Notes: generated by a model from the sequence alone, not told the origin. Numbered from the stretch's first letter, positions 11,143 through 23,480 are shown. The stretch: 64,000 nt of DNA from Stenogyne calaminthoides (GCA_037126765.1 JBBCBC010000026.1:5858037-5922036), one strand, 5' to 3'. Translations and numbers: made by a program.

Positions 11143-12774
11143 ATGTCTCGTTTGCCATATCCCGGAGATGATGGAGATGATGATGGATATTCTGATGGAG
11201 ATCATGGCGCATATGATCATGGTGCATATGATCGACAACATCCTGATGACTTGAGAGAGTGTGACACTGATGCTCCCACCACCACTAGCAGCTCCGGGGA
11301 GAAGCGCACTCGGGGTATAGTCACCATGTCATCTATTAAGAGAGCTCGTAGCAAGGGAAAAACACTTCAGGTAATTTTATTACAATTGAACAATTTGAAA
11401 TCGATAAATATATTGATTGATCGTTGAACCTAATTAAATACTATGTTATTGCAGTTATCGTTCAATGAGTTTGGACAGGAAATAGGAAAAGAGAGTGAGT
11501 CGTTGTCCTTCTACATTGGAGCTGCAGTCAGGAGCGTGATCCATATCATGCTGCCAGCCAAGAACTGGCGTAGCTCCAAACTGACCCCTTTGAAGGAAAG
11601 ATTATGGGACGAACTTATGGTATGTTAATTATATATTTATTGAAAGTTGTAGTATGACCCTTAAATTTACTAAATTGTTATGTTATATGCGTATAGACTA
11701 CATTCAGAGGTCTTGACCACACAAAGGAGAAGCAAATATTGTCGCAAGCTGGAGTAATGGCCAAGAATTTTCGAACTTGGTTGAGAAGTAACACACGAGA
11801 TTCAAAAACTGGTCTTTACTCGGCTAGTCCACCTCCGGCGTATCAGAATAGCCCTATGGTGGCTCCATACTGGGAGGAGGTTGTGAGCAGAGCTATGGAG
11901 GATGATTTCCAGGTAAAATTGATCAATGTCATTTCCTCAATTTCTAATGCCCTAAGTTTTTCAGTGTTTATCATATTTCTATTATACTGTAGAATCGAAG
12001 TAATAAAAATCGCGATCAAGCCAAGTCGATGGAGGCATGATATCGTAGATCGAACAAAGGTTATGCACGAATAAGAGAAAATATGGTGAGATCAAAATCC
12101 TAACTTTTAATTTTTTTTATATATTCACTTTTAATATATCTAATAAAGGGACATGTTCATCACTATCGTAGAAAGAAGAAAGAAGAAAATCTAGAGAGAG
12201 TGAGCCTATTGTTACCCGTTTCGACTTATTTCAGACTACCAGAAAGGGTCGAGATGGGAATATTCACGATTCCAGTGCACAGCGCATCATCGAAGAAGTG
12301 GTAATCTATCCATTAATTTATCTTTCAATTACAAACTATTATTTATAAACAAATAATTAAATAATAATCTTTTGTTTTTGTGATTCAGGAGCGTCTATCT
12401 CAGACCATGACGCCTCGACGAATCCGCATTATCGGCCCCGATGATCTGTTTGGATTTATAGGTCGCCAGAGCATCCCGCCGCCACGAGAGTGTCGGATAT
12501 GGCGTGATTTAAGACATCGTTAGCAATGGCACTTGGTCTTCAAGCCATGAATATGGTGGGTATACTAACGGAACAGGTTGTCAAGTTGTCTAAAGATGTG
12601 GAACGTTTGAGGTCCGAGAGAAGAACGAGCCACGGAATGTCGTCGAGTGGAGCAAGCTGTGAACATAGTGTCGCTAATGCTATGTTTTCAGCTAACCCTA
12701 GGGACGACTTTATTGAGGCACTTCAAAACGTCTCTCGTGCATCGATATGCATGTCTCACATTTGTTTTAATTAA
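11143..12774 (+). pseudogene. CACTA TNP-like protein (plant transposase_24 type), damaged
   Basis: Accessory protein of CACTA elements, expected to bind the subterminal repeats in the nucleus. Exons in phase: 11143-11370 (acidic Asp/Gly/Tyr-rich start, then a Ser/Thr stretch and basic residues), 11455-11619, 11697-11912 (includes FRTWLRSNTRDSKTG and SPPPAYQNSPMVAPYWEEVV), 11993-12085. A further exon, about 12150-12300, contains SREPIV-like and TRKGRDG segments, and the next covers about 12390-12525. The middle exons match the conserved block of plant Ptta/En/Spm transposase_24 proteins. An in-frame TGA lies at 12038-12040 and a TAG near 12523, after which an open stretch 12526-12774 resumes with a heptad-like region (MVGILTEQVVKLSKDVERL). 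Splicing might remove some stops, but I judge it a decayed copy. Confidence 0.75.
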
Positions 12775-12820
12775 AGACTAGTGTATTAAAATTTTCTAAC
12801 TAAATATCTTATTCGAACAG

Positions 12821-14497
12821 CCAACGACCGTTTGCTACCTTTATTTGGAGGATCCCGATCGGTTGGTGGCCACAGGAACGTTGCACAGCTCCCATGGAAT
12901 GATTCATAGTCATCCCATCACTCCTGGTTTCGTGAGGGTCACACTCGATGTACCCGTAATCGGACAAGAGGATTCAGCGGTGCCAAAACCAATCGATGAA
13001 GCCGTCCACAATCGAACGTGGGTCGGGCACTTCATCGAATGGCCGAGCAACTTGGTCTCTAGCACCATGAGGGTAAAATATATGTTATTAAAGTTCATTA
13101 TCTTATTTGTGGTTCTAAATAATAATGCAAATTAATTGTAGAATCTGCCGACACCACAAATGCCTCGGAAGAAATCACCACAAAAGGCTAAAGAGAAATC
13201 GAGGGTGTCGAGACAAATGATCGGGGGAGAACGAGGACTCCATCGCTCGGACTTGGTTATCCCATGACTGGAGACTTAGATCACGATGATTATGTATAGT
13301 CTAGGGTGCACCGGATGGTATCGTCTAATGCTTTCGAGATCGTCACAGTTCCCATGCTTGCTCACTTTCATCAGAATACTTTCCAAGAATTCGTCAATAA
13401 GGAACATGTGCGCAAAGTCTTGAATGACGAGTGATTGAGTGCAACCACCATAGCCCTTTACCTCAGGTATGTGTTTACTAATTCTCAATATTCACTTTCT
13501 GTATAGTTTAATTTTCTTTTTAAATATTAATTAGCGTATATATGTTGGTTAAAGATATTTGGGTGAGGTATATCTCTCCAGAGATGTCCGAGCAAGTGGA
13601 ATGTATTCCTTCGTCTCCCCCCAGGTGTCTTGCATATTGGGTGATAGGGTACAGACCATGGATGAGTTAGTTAATCATATGCTGAATCAAATTGGGAGCG
13701 ATCATCTCGTTTTTTGGCCAACAAATGTGGGGTGAGTGATAAACATTTCGTTAAAATTTGTATTCATGTTTATAATATTTGCACATATATATGCTAAATT
13801 TGCAGTTAATTTTAATATTCTCAATATAATATAGGAACCATTGGGTGTTGGTCGTCATACACATGAATACATTAAGTGTGTATTTTATGGACCCAGCTCA
13901 GGATGGAGTTTATTCAAATCGCCCTGATCTCGTTTCATATATGGAAGCGTAAGTTCATTTTTAATATTCTATACAATGATTTGTTTTACTTTTAAAATTA
14001 TGCATATTTAATCTATTTTTATTTTTTAATTATAATAATAATAGTGTGATGACGATGTATCGGAGTCGCCTTCAGAGTCAAGGTTCAAGATCCAAGTTAA
14101 ATAAAGTGATCTGGATTAACATTAAGGTAAATTTAATTTTGTAAATTATCAAATTAATAGAAAGAAATCATAATTGTAATACGTGATTATAATTGTTAAT
14201 CAACAGGTTCCGAGGCAACGAGATAATGAACATTGTGGACATTTTGTGTGTTACTTTATTGAAGATATAATCCGCGCTTCTCTAACGAACATTCCTCTCA
14301 ATGTAAGTCAATTTATCGATTTATTTAAATTATTATTGATTGAATAAAAATTCATACTATATTGATTGATTCGTTGTTTGCAGTTTGTCTATGAACGTGA
14401 GCACAAGTCTTACTCTAAGAAAAGACTGGAGAAATGGAAAAACGATTGGACGGGGTACCTTTACAATCGATTCTTATATTCATACGATATTGAGTGA
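12821..14497 (+). pseudogene. ULP1-like C48 cysteine protease domain in CACTA
   Basis: The exon from 12821 reads YLEDPDRLVATGTLHSSHGM followed by a Val/Pro/Asp-rich stretch ending in WPSNLV, the small domain often preceding ULP1 in plant transposon proteins. Exons between about 13300 and 14497 encode the protease. Helix region: FVNKEHVRKVLNDE, then a TGA where Trp is expected. Catalytic His: NHWVLVVI, His codon 13839-13841. Asp: FMDPAQ, codon 13890-13892. Gln and Cys: PRQRDNEHCGHFVCYF, Cys codon 14234-14236. End: TGA 14495-14497. His-Asp-Gln-Cys order and spacing fit ULP1/SENP peptidases, which cut ubiquitin-like proteins. In plant transposons the substrate is unknown. At least one stop and unclear splicing near 13140-13300 suggest decay. 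Confidence 0.78.
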
Positions 14498-15055
14498 TTT
14501 TTGTTTGAAATTTTGGTAGCATGTAATTAAATTATATATTTGTGATGATATATATTTCATGTTTTTGGTGTATGGACGTATGTTTATGATTGTATGTTTA
14601 TTTATTTCATGACGTGTATGTTTATTTATTTGATGTTTTGGTATATATATATATATGTTGTATAAGTTTTGGTTTATGGTTTTATTATAGAATTTTTGGT
14701 TTATGGTTTATGGTATTGGACGTATATATAAGTTTTGGTTTATAGTTTTATTATAGGATTTTTAAAATATAAATTAATAATTAAAAAAAAAAAATATTGG
14801 ACAAATGGTTAATAAATCATTGTCTATCTAACATAATAAAAACGAAATTATAAAAAAAAAAATATGTTAGACAAATGGTTATTATTAATTTATCCAAGAC
14901 CCCTTGCAATGCGGTTTGAAAACCGTCTCCAAATCTTGATTTCTTGGACAAACCGGTTTTATCAAACCGTCAAGCTTGACAACAGTTTTTTGGAGATCAC
15001 AACCGCTCTCCAAGGTCATTTTTCACAGCTGTCCAAGCCCAAATGTGTATTAGTG

Positions 15056-16120
15056 ATTTCTATAAATTACAATTTTACAATTATCATTATTTAATTCTCT
15101 TCTTTTGTCTACTAATTATTATACAATTCTTAATTTTTTGTCCTACACTTTATTATGTTCAATTTTTTGCTTTGCAAGATTTTTATTTTTTTGCTTTGTA
15201 AAATAATTTCTCACTGTGTCAACCTTATAGTAGTTCATGTTGATTTATATGATTGTTGCCAATTTGTGTTGGTTTAATAATTTCTGTTGTAGGTAAAATT
15301 TACTAAAATTGTAGATCTATTTTATTTAAGGTATACATTATATGACATTCTTGATATCTGCATTTCATACAAGAAGCTTAATTTATGTGTTGCTCCGAGG
15401 ATTTTAGTTTTTCAGGTTCTTATTTTATGTCTAATGATTAGGTGATGTATTTTTCACCGTATATCAATCCTATAGTTCATGTTGATTTATTTGATTGCTA
15501 TACAATTTGTGGTCGTTTAATATTTTCTTTTGCAAGTGACTTTAGTGTATATCAATCTTATAGTTCATGTTGATTTATTTGAATGCTACACAATTTGCGT
15601 TGGTTTAATGGTTTCTTTTGCGGATAATACTTACTAAAATTGCAGATCTATTTTATTTAAGGTATACTATATAACTTTTTTTATATTTGTATATCATCAA
15701 GATGCTTGAATTTTTGTTGCTTTGATGATTTTTGTTTTGCAGATTCTTAATATGTATAAATTTTGAATAAATTATATCATCAAAATCAAAACTTTTTAAC
15801 AATATATTTTCAAAGATTTAGTAAAAATGAATTAAAATATAATTTAAAAAAAAAAAATTAAACAATTAAATTGTTTACCGCACCTAAATGATGCTAAAAT
15901 TTATATATTCCACAATTAAGCACTATGATATAAATTTATAAAATCCAATATAGCATATTAACTGCTATGGAAAGATAGGGTGAGAAAAATATTGATTAAG
16001 GGAGTGCTAACGTCGTGTAATTGGTAAAGGAAAAAAAGAATTAGAAACACTGAAAATAAGATGAGTAAAAATTTGAGAATGAAAATGTACAAAAACACAA
16101 GGCAAAAAAGGTAAAAATGT
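15056..16120. repeat. AT-rich spacer with three approximately 85-bp repeats
   Basis: Between the two CACTA elements. Units sharing TAGTTCATGTTGATTTAT lie at about 15227-15345, 15463-15545 and 15548-15672; the first and third also share GTAGATCTATTTTATTTAAG-type sequence. The rest is AT-rich and non-coding. Confidence 0.7.
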
Positions 16121-16324
16121 CACTAATACACATTTGGGCTTGGACAACTGTGAAAAATGACCTTGGGGAGCGGTTATAACTGCTCCCCAAGTAACAGCTG
16201 TCCAAGCCTATACTTGGACATCGGTTTTTAACCGCATTGCAAGTTTTCACTTGGAGAGCGGTTTTCAACCGCTGTCCAAGCATATACACTTGGACAGCGG
16301 TTTTTAACCGCTCTCCAACCTTTT

Positions 16325-16492
16325 TTTTTTAAAAAAATATATCAATTTTTAGGCACGGACCCACCAAGCATCTCATATATAAGCCACCAAGTCTCCCAAT
16401 TAATTGAGGCAATTATTCGCTCCCATAGGGGACCGAACACGGGACCTTGGGCGCCTGAGCGGGGATCAATTCCGCTCGGGCACTAGCTTTCT
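16325..16492 (-). mobile_element. SINE-like tRNA-derived sequence
   Basis: On the minus strand, GTGCCCGAGCGG (A-box-like) is followed by GTGTTCGGTCCCC (B-box-like), and the unit runs down to an A-rich tail (T-rich on + at about 16320-16330). The layout suits a plant SINE inside the CACTA element. Target duplication not resolved. Confidence 0.45.
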
Positions 16493-16689
16493 TGCGTTTA
16501 CTTAATGAAATTAATTCTATATGTCCTAGATTTTGTTTTTTTTATAATTTTTTTTTAAATTCTTTATTTTAATTATCTTATTTATTAATTCAATCACACT
16601 TTTATATAATAATAATTTTTTTATATAAATTTAAATTAAATTATATTAAAATTATATTTTTTACTTTTTTTTTTAAAAAAGTACACTAC

Positions 16690-17275
16690 GTACCTTTCTT
16701 TTAAACTTGTAATACTTTTCCTTCTAAACAAGTAATGCTTTTTTTATTTTAATAAGTAATATTTTTCTTTAAACAAGTAATACTTTTTCTTCTAAACAAG
16801 TAATATATACTTTTCTTTAAACAAGTTATACATTTCTATCTAAACAAGCTAGTAATACTTTTCTATTTAAACAAGTAATTCTTTTCTTTAAACAAGTAAT
16901 ACTTTTCTTGCGTTTATTTAATGAAATTAATTCTATATGTTCTAAAAATCATTTTTTCTTATAATTTTTTTTAAAATTCGTTATTTCAATTATCTTATTT
17001 ATTAATTCAATCACATTTTTATATAATAAATTTTTTATATAAATTTAAATTAAAATTAAAATTAAATTAAATTAAATTAAATTATATTATATTATATTAA
17101 AATTATATTTTTTACTTGTACTTTTTTTTAAAAAAAGTACTACCTTTCTTTTAAACTTGTAATACTTTTCCTTCTAAACAAGTAATACTTTTCTATCTAA
17201 ATAAGTAATGTTTTTCTTTAAACAAGTAATATTTTTTCATCTAAACAAGTAATACTTTTCTTTAAACAAATTTCA
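16690..17275. repeat. Minisatellite with AAACAAGTAATACTTTTCTT unit
   Basis: Two clusters (about 16700-16915 and 17145-17275) of imperfect tandem copies. Between them the sequence from about 16905 repeats the block starting near 16490 (TTGCGTTTA..TTAATGAAATTAATTCTATA), so the whole tract was itself duplicated. Confidence 0.75.
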
Positions 17276-17833
17276 CAGGAGACCTACTCATAAATTAAGT
17301 ATACTGTAGACGGATTCAAATTCCATAAAATATATTCCAATATTTAGAAAATTATATAAATCAAATATTGTAGATCAATTCAAATTTCTTAATATATATA
17401 TATATATATATATATATTTAGGAAAATATATATATATATATAAATGAGATATTGTAGACCAATACAAATTGTATAAAATATTTTCCAAACTTGACAATCA
17501 TATATTTGACAAACTTGAAAAAATCACCGTGAGAATAAGGAACAAGAGAGTATATGCATTTGTGAGGAAAATTTTGGAGAAGCTATAGAAAATGGTGTAA
17601 ATTCGGATTTTCACTTGGAGAGCGGTTCATAACCGCTCTCAAAGTGAACTTGCAAAGTGGTTTTGAACCATTGTCTAAGTGATTTTCTTGGACAGTGGTT
17701 ACAAATCGCTGTCTATTTTTTTTTTAAATTTTAAATAAAACCGCTCTCCAAACTTAAGCTTGGAGAGCTGTTTGAAATAAGGGCTTTCCAAGTGGGGCTC
17801 TTCAAGCTTAAATGTGTAGTAGTGAGTAAACCA

Positions 17834-17937
17834 TTACAACCAGATACAAAGTGCAGAAATTTGAACTAAAGTACGTAGCACTTTAGTTCAAATTTGAACC
17901 AAAGTGCAGAAATTCTACACTTTGTATCTGGTTGTAA
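17834..17937. repeat. Strong inverted repeat / hairpin
   Basis: The arms TTACAACCAGATACAAAGTG and its perfect complement end the 104-nt structure. An inner pair GAACTAAAGT/ACTTTAGTTC nests inside. It begins 9 bp right of the second CACTA end. Could be a MITE or a fold-back RNA source; no promoter evidence. Confidence 0.75.
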
Positions 17938-18240
17938 GTTTTTTGGTGACTTTGTAGTGGAATGTTTTTCTCCCATTATTATATTAGTACTAGTAAATGA
18001 TTAGGAGCGAGTTTTCCTTTATAAAAAATATTTCATTTCATAGATGTGCCCCTAATTATTTTATTCATTATATTATTCGGTTAATAATTATTTCTTTGAA
18101 AAATATACATCACACAGCAGCGTGAATCATGGTAGCAAATTGCTACTACCCAAGTATAAAAATTGAGGGTAAATTGCAGATTTGGTCCCAAGAGATTGAC
18201 AAATAAACGATGCCTAAAAGAAAAAAGAAAACCTAGAGCC

Positions 18241-18658
18241 ATAAGTACACAGACTGTACCAGAGGCCGGAGCCCCACTAAAAACCTTGTTAGGGTAAAAC
18301 CCCCTTGGTGCAAAACCTCTGGTCGAAGGGAAAAAGAGAAACTCCTCTAAATAGGGACTACTTCGAGATACGAAAGTAGTCTTTATTCATATCAGAATAA
18401 AGCTTATCACAAAGAAAATCGGGACAACCCCCGATCCAAACATTATCATAGTGTAATTTGGCAAGGAAATCAACAATGGAATTCCCCTCCCTATGAATGT
18501 GGAAAACCGTGAGGGTAACATTGGACCTGGCCTCGGCATACTTCGGCCAGCTGGCTTTGAGCCTCCATGGGATATCCCGCCCACTGCAAGTAAGAACTTT
18601 GACAGCAAGCTCACAATCAGTCTCCACCCAAATGTTAGTCCACCCCCTGGCCCGAGCA
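18241..18658 (-). pseudogene. LINE 3' end: RNase H C-terminal part
   Basis: Minus-strand frame gives ARARGWTNIWVETDCELAVKVL, then a stretch ending VFHIHREGNSIVDFLAKLHY: the central and C-terminal motifs of the RNase H domain fused to plant L1-type LINE proteins (D of ETDCE, and HREGN). A 3' UTR-like tract follows to about 18241. Separated from its N-terminal half by a solo LTR. Confidence 0.8.
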
Positions 18659-18663
18659 AAAAC

Positions 18664-20611
18664 TGTTGGGATTATACTGAAAAGTATGCTTTTTACTTTG
18701 TATAATTGAAACTGAATTTCCAGACTTATTTACTGAAATAAATTGTTTATCACTGATGCTTTAAATATGATTGAATGTTACATATATTTATTTGATAATC
18801 GTTTCTATAATTCGCATACATGTTACATTGTAGTTAATTTAGTGATACCAGATCACAGAAGATTAAATTAACAGTCCCTTGTAACTAAAAGTACGCCATT
18901 CACGACCTAGATGGAAATGAACAACCCATCGTGAAAGGTTGAGGTGTAAGGCTCAGATTGGTTTGTCTTGACCAAGAGATTACACTAGTGCATGACCGAT
19001 GCTTCGAATAGGACCTACTGAGGAGGATAAATTCTTGAAATCAACAAGGAAGAATTAGACCTCGGTGGTTTTTGTTTCTTAACCTTCGTCCCTTAAATAG
19101 GATCACGTGGGATTGGTAACTATTGCTTTGACTTATCATGGGTAGCGAATCAAAGAGAGATTCAATACTTTTTATCTTGGGCAATATTATTGGTCACATG
19201 TGATTGCTAAGATTTAATACGAAGAATCGTGTGCAAGTACGCTTGTTTGATTTGCCCCTTGGGAGGTTCATAAGCTTTATCATACCAAATCTTGCAAGTG
19301 GAATTTGTTTCCGGTATGGATAATAATGTTGAACCGTTCCTTGACCAAGGACAAAATAGTTTTAATTAACGGAAAGTTATTTCAGTGGCTTGAATTAATT
19401 AATGGGCTAGATAATCTTAAACATGGGAAATATTGACCGGGAGCCATATTGACTGTAATATGGGTTAAGATGGATAGTGCAATATTAATTATGTAGTGGG
19501 ATTAATTAATATTTATGGGCTTGAATTATATTGTGGCTCAATATTAGATATTCAAGATCCATTAGAAGGTCCAATCTTAATTCTCCTAAAGGCCCCCTGA
19601 GTAGCCCAACATATAGTCCAATAACTGAAAAAGGTGATTAAAATAAAATAAATATTGTTGCTTAATTTTTCCTATTATTTCGAAAATTATGGATAAGAGG
19701 GGAGAAATATTTTCTTTGAATTTTGTTATGGAATGAAGATATGTATTCTTGGAATACAAGATTATCTCATTAAATTCAAGAAATCTCCCACTTGGTTATT
19801 CATAATAGAGATTTCGAAAATTTTGAAATATAGTGGGCAAGAAAGATTTTCTTGAAAAGATATTATGGAAGATATGTATTTCTTGAAGTACAAGAATATC
19901 TCATAAATTCAAGAAGATCTAAATCTTGGAATCTTGATCCCTAATATTTCGAAATATTCCATAACAAATAAGAGAGTGGGATTTTGTGGAATATTTTAAT
20001 TATGGAGAAAAGAATATATGTGATATATTCAAGATTTCTTGGAGATCAAGAAAAGATTTTTTCCTCCTTATTTCACATGTAATTTTCGTCCCCCTCTCCT
20101 CTATAAATAGGGGATGAATGTTTCATTCCCAAGAATACCACCTAAAATTGGTTTTTTCGAAAAATATCGTCGTCGATAAAATATCAAATATTTTGTAACG
20201 TCGACAGATTGTATTTTTTTGAAAAACGACAATTGTGAGTAGTGTACAATTCCATGTGCTGGAAAAATTAGCAAATCCACGAAAGTGGTGCAACAAAGTT
20301 TATTTTTTCCTTTTGTTAATTGTTCGCGAGTATCCTTCCACCGGATTGTCGAGCAAGGGCTAAGGGAATACTTGGGAAGTCCTTTTGGTTAGTCCGTCCG
20401 ACCGAAGTCACTGCCATCCCGAGAGGTACGTTCACGTAAACCCGTAGATTCTGCATGCGTAGGTTTTACGTGGCTTTTATATATGCATGATATGTTGTTG
20501 CAATTATTATTTGAATTAATATAGGATTAATTCATGCTAGTAATAATTAAAGAATTAAATTTGTATTTAAATATTCACCCCGAATAGATCTGTGCAACTT
20601 ATTCCCCAAGA
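18664..20611 (+). mobile_element. Solo LTR (1.9 kb) in the LINE RNase H
   Basis: Starts TGTTGGGATTATAC and ends TTATTCCCCAAGA, one base from the expected CCCAACA terminus. AAAAC duplicates at 18659-18663 and 20612-20616. Removing it rejoins the RNase H frame (GMHGAVF to ARARGW), which confirms the boundaries. A TATA box (CTATAAATAGGGGA, about 20101) marks the LTR promoter. Confidence 0.8.
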
Positions 20612-20616
20612 AAAAC

Positions 20617-21428
20617 AGCACCATGCATACCCACAAGAATCTCCGCCTCCAAAGCAATACCACTCCCAAGAGTGACCGAAAAAGCAGCAACAAATAGCGC
20701 TCTCGAATTCCGGACAACACAACCCGCAAAAATGCTACTTGCCTCAGAACTACCATCCACGTTCAGCTTGTAGCACCTCGGAGGCGGCGGCCTCCAACGA
20801 ACCACCGTAGTCGTCAAGGGGGGTTTCGGGACAGCGGGAACCCGAAAGCCTCCTACAAATGAGTAAATCATCGATGCCATGCATAGTCCCAATTATGAAG
20901 TGTTGAATCTCACGAACAAGTACAAGAATAAGGACCATACAACCATGATGAGAGGGACGAACATCATTAAAAACAGCCATACACCGAGTCTTCCAAATGG
21001 CCCAAACCGTGGTGATGAAGGCGAGGCGCCATAGATTATTGATCTGCTTAGTCCGGGTCACCTGCTGAGCCTGTAAAACCAAGCTAGAGAAGCCCCTATC
21101 AAAGCAAAGCTGAATACCGAAGATATCAGAGATAGAAGAGAGAAGAGAACGAGTAAACCTGCATTTCGTGAGGATGTGCTCCTGAGACTCGGGCGCACAA
21201 AGGAAAAGAGGGCATATCGTAGGGCCCGAAACAACTAAAATACGAGAAACCACATCGGAGGTAGGCAACTTATTTTAAAAAGTCGCACAAGACAGTGGTA
21301 CTATGTAAAGGAGGGATGAAAGGCACCCAAAGCCAGGGATCCCAAGACTTCCGAAGAAGAGGGGAGCAAAGAAGGTCATAAGCCCGTCTCGAAGTAAGAG
21401 TACCAGTGGCAGAATCCGGCCAAATCCG
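20617..21428 (-). pseudogene. LINE zinc-binding region and RNase H N-terminus
   Basis: Minus strand: LTLTRIWPDSATGTLTSRRAYDLL (21428 to about 21370), then CPLFLCAPESQEHILTKCRF (the zf-RVT zinc-binding region after plant LINE reverse transcriptases), then PPPRCYKLNVDGSS with an EAEILVGMHG helix of RNase H. Frames shift near 21270 and near 20880. Continues across the two solo LTRs into the pieces at 22922-23480 and 18241-18658. Confidence 0.82.
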
Positions 21429-22921
21429 TGTTAGTGTTAGTGTCCTAGAGACAATCCATTGTAAGGACATAATACTTGATGATATTCAGTTTGAATTACT
21501 GTTATAGTTAACTTAATATTAATGTATGACAATACGCTTTTTTGAATATTATGTTTGATTGTTTGCATTTATTCATACAAGTGTTCCCATGAGTCATTGT
21601 TGTCATTGAGGTTGTGAGAACTCAGATGACTTAAGCATGATTCTCAAATAGCCCCGATCAAGGATCATCAAGAATGGGATATTGATGATGCAGTGGAGAT
21701 TGGTGTGCGATCTGCATCATACTCTTAGAGAGTGTAGTAAGATCTCACTTACTACGAGATACTAGGTATCTCATGATGGATGCACAAATACCTTAGAGGG
21801 TATTGGTATACCCATCCGAGAAACCATTTGATGTAAGTCCACAATATGTATCTACGGGTGTCTCGGTTAGTGGGAGCGATGCGATACTCCTTTGACTTGA
21901 GGTCAATACGCACTACATGTGTGGAGTGATGAACTTTGACCATGACCGACGCTTGCACCCGTCTATGGGTAGATATGACTTGGATTGGGTTCATCACAAA
22001 GTTTATGTGCGTGTTAGTTGAGCCAAGAATATGATTCATTCCTCAATGTGGATTTAGAGAGAATACTCATCTTCTCATCATAATTGGATCTAAGTCATCG
22101 GCCGATGCACGTCAACTTAGACTTTGTGGCTAAGTGTGACATACATGATCAATTAGTGATTAGAGACAATATGATTAAGTTATTTGAATAGACACTTCAT
22201 AATGTTCAAAACATAATTGAGTTTTCACGAATGAAAGAATAAAATCGTAATAGCCCATGTTTCAGTTACAGGTAGTTGCACGTTTCTCGCAACATACCTC
22301 ATATATTGAGAATGTCTGATTTATTGTCTAGGGTTCAATTAAGACCGTTAGTTTGACTAATTGCTCGATATATGAGGGCCTATGGGTCACACAACAAGTA
22401 GTTCCCTTTTACGGATTATAGTTGGTTGATTAAATGTTAAATTGGATTTAATATTTAATTTATGGAGAATTAATTAATAATAGATTAATTTGGAATTAAT
22501 TATTATTAATGTTTAATTAAATTGGATTTAATTAAATAGGATTCCCAATAATAATATATGGAATATTATTATAGGATTTAATATATATATGGAATCAAAT
22601 CCGTAGAGATTTGATATACATGGGAATTAAATCCGTATAGATTTTATATATGGAAAATAAAACTTAGAGATTTATTTTATAAGATTAGGGATATTTTCCT
22701 AATCAGGTGGCAAATCTCGGGATTCAACACTGGCAAATCCGTGCAAGTCCGTGATTGGGGATTACGTGGATACCATAGTAGAGAAATATGCGTACGATTT
22801 ACTATAAGGTTTCTCTTTATGTTTATACGTGTTCAATTATGCAATTACGTGTTCATTGTTGGTGAACTGTTTATTCCCGCTGCGCATGTATTACGTGTTT
22901 ACGTGCCTCTAAATTTCAACA
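21429..22921 (+). mobile_element. Solo Copia LTR (1.5 kb)
   Basis: Starts TGTTAGTGTTAGTGTCC and ends CTAAATTTCAACA. Flanks ATCCG (21424-21428) and ATTCG (22922-22926) are a 5-bp duplication with one change. It is the same family, in opposite orientation, as the LTR at 59465-61074 whose Copia pol neighbour is present. Interrupts the LINE frame. Confidence 0.88.
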
Positions 22922-23480
22922 ATTCGCTGATCCATCTCGTGTATCAGAGTCTGCAAGATATCCATAACCAAGTCCAGGTGGGCCTTAATGAAATAGCTAG
23001 TGAAGTACCAAACCCCCTCAATAAGATAGTCCCCAACAATGCAGTCAAAGTGCTGTAAGAAGTCTAGAGGCAAAGTAATGCAGTCAGCCAAGCGGAAGCC
23101 CAACCAATTGTACGTCTAGAACTTGACCTTCGAGTGTCTCCCAACCAGCCAGCAAGAACCCTCATCAATCCTCCTATCATGAGCATGAAGAGCCGTCCGG
23201 ATAGAAGACCGACGCTGAAAACTCCGAGGCGTGCCATCCTTCGTGAAGTAACAGTCCCGAAGCAGACGCGAGGTGTCATCGGTGGAGGTAATTGTGTCCC
23301 AAGTCAGCTTACAAATGAAGGAAGCATTCACAAGTCTGATCAAACGAATGCCAAGGCCACCCCCGACAAAAGGAGCGCAGCAGCGAACCCAATCCACATT
23401 ATAGAAGCCCTTTTTCGAAATATCGCCAATCCAAAGGAAGTTGCGAATAGTCGTCTCTATTTTATGTAACAACTGCTTAG
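22922..23480 (-). pseudogene. LINE region downstream of reverse transcriptase
   Basis: Minus-strand frame from 23472: IETTIRNFLWIGDISKKGFY, WVRCCAPFVGGGLGIR, ASFICKLTWD and LVGRHSKVKF are typical of the segment between the polymerase and zinc-binding region of plant L1 LINEs. A frame change near 23116 leads to LGFRLADCITLPLDFL. LINE polymerase proper is absent (5' truncation). Confidence 0.8.

Larger units (their letters stand above)
9861..15055 (+). mobile_element. CACTA (En/Spm) DNA transposon, 5195 bp
   Basis: Starts CACTACTACACA and ends TGTGTATTAGTG, flanked by the 3-bp duplication ATT (9858-9860 and 15056-15058). Both ends carry arrays of a subterminal motif of the type GACAGCGGTT/AACCGCTGTC (about 9890-10110 and 14880-15045), the arrangement TNPA-type proteins bind in CACTA elements. 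The interior holds a TNP-type gene and a ULP1-like protease domain. I see no TnpD/DDE transposase, so movement would need a helper element. Confidence 0.88.
16121..17824. mobile_element. Second CACTA element, non-autonomous (1.7 kb)
   Basis: The left end CACTAATACACATTTGGGCT is the reverse complement of the right end of the 9861-15055 element. The right end is TGTGTAGTAGTG. Subterminal GAGAGCGGTT/AACCGCTGTC units occur at both ends (16150-16320 and 17610-17800). Flanking trinucleotides TGT and AGT do not match, so the insertion is old, rearranged, or assembled from two ends. The interior has only AT-rich minisatellite and a SINE-like piece. Confidence 0.75.
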
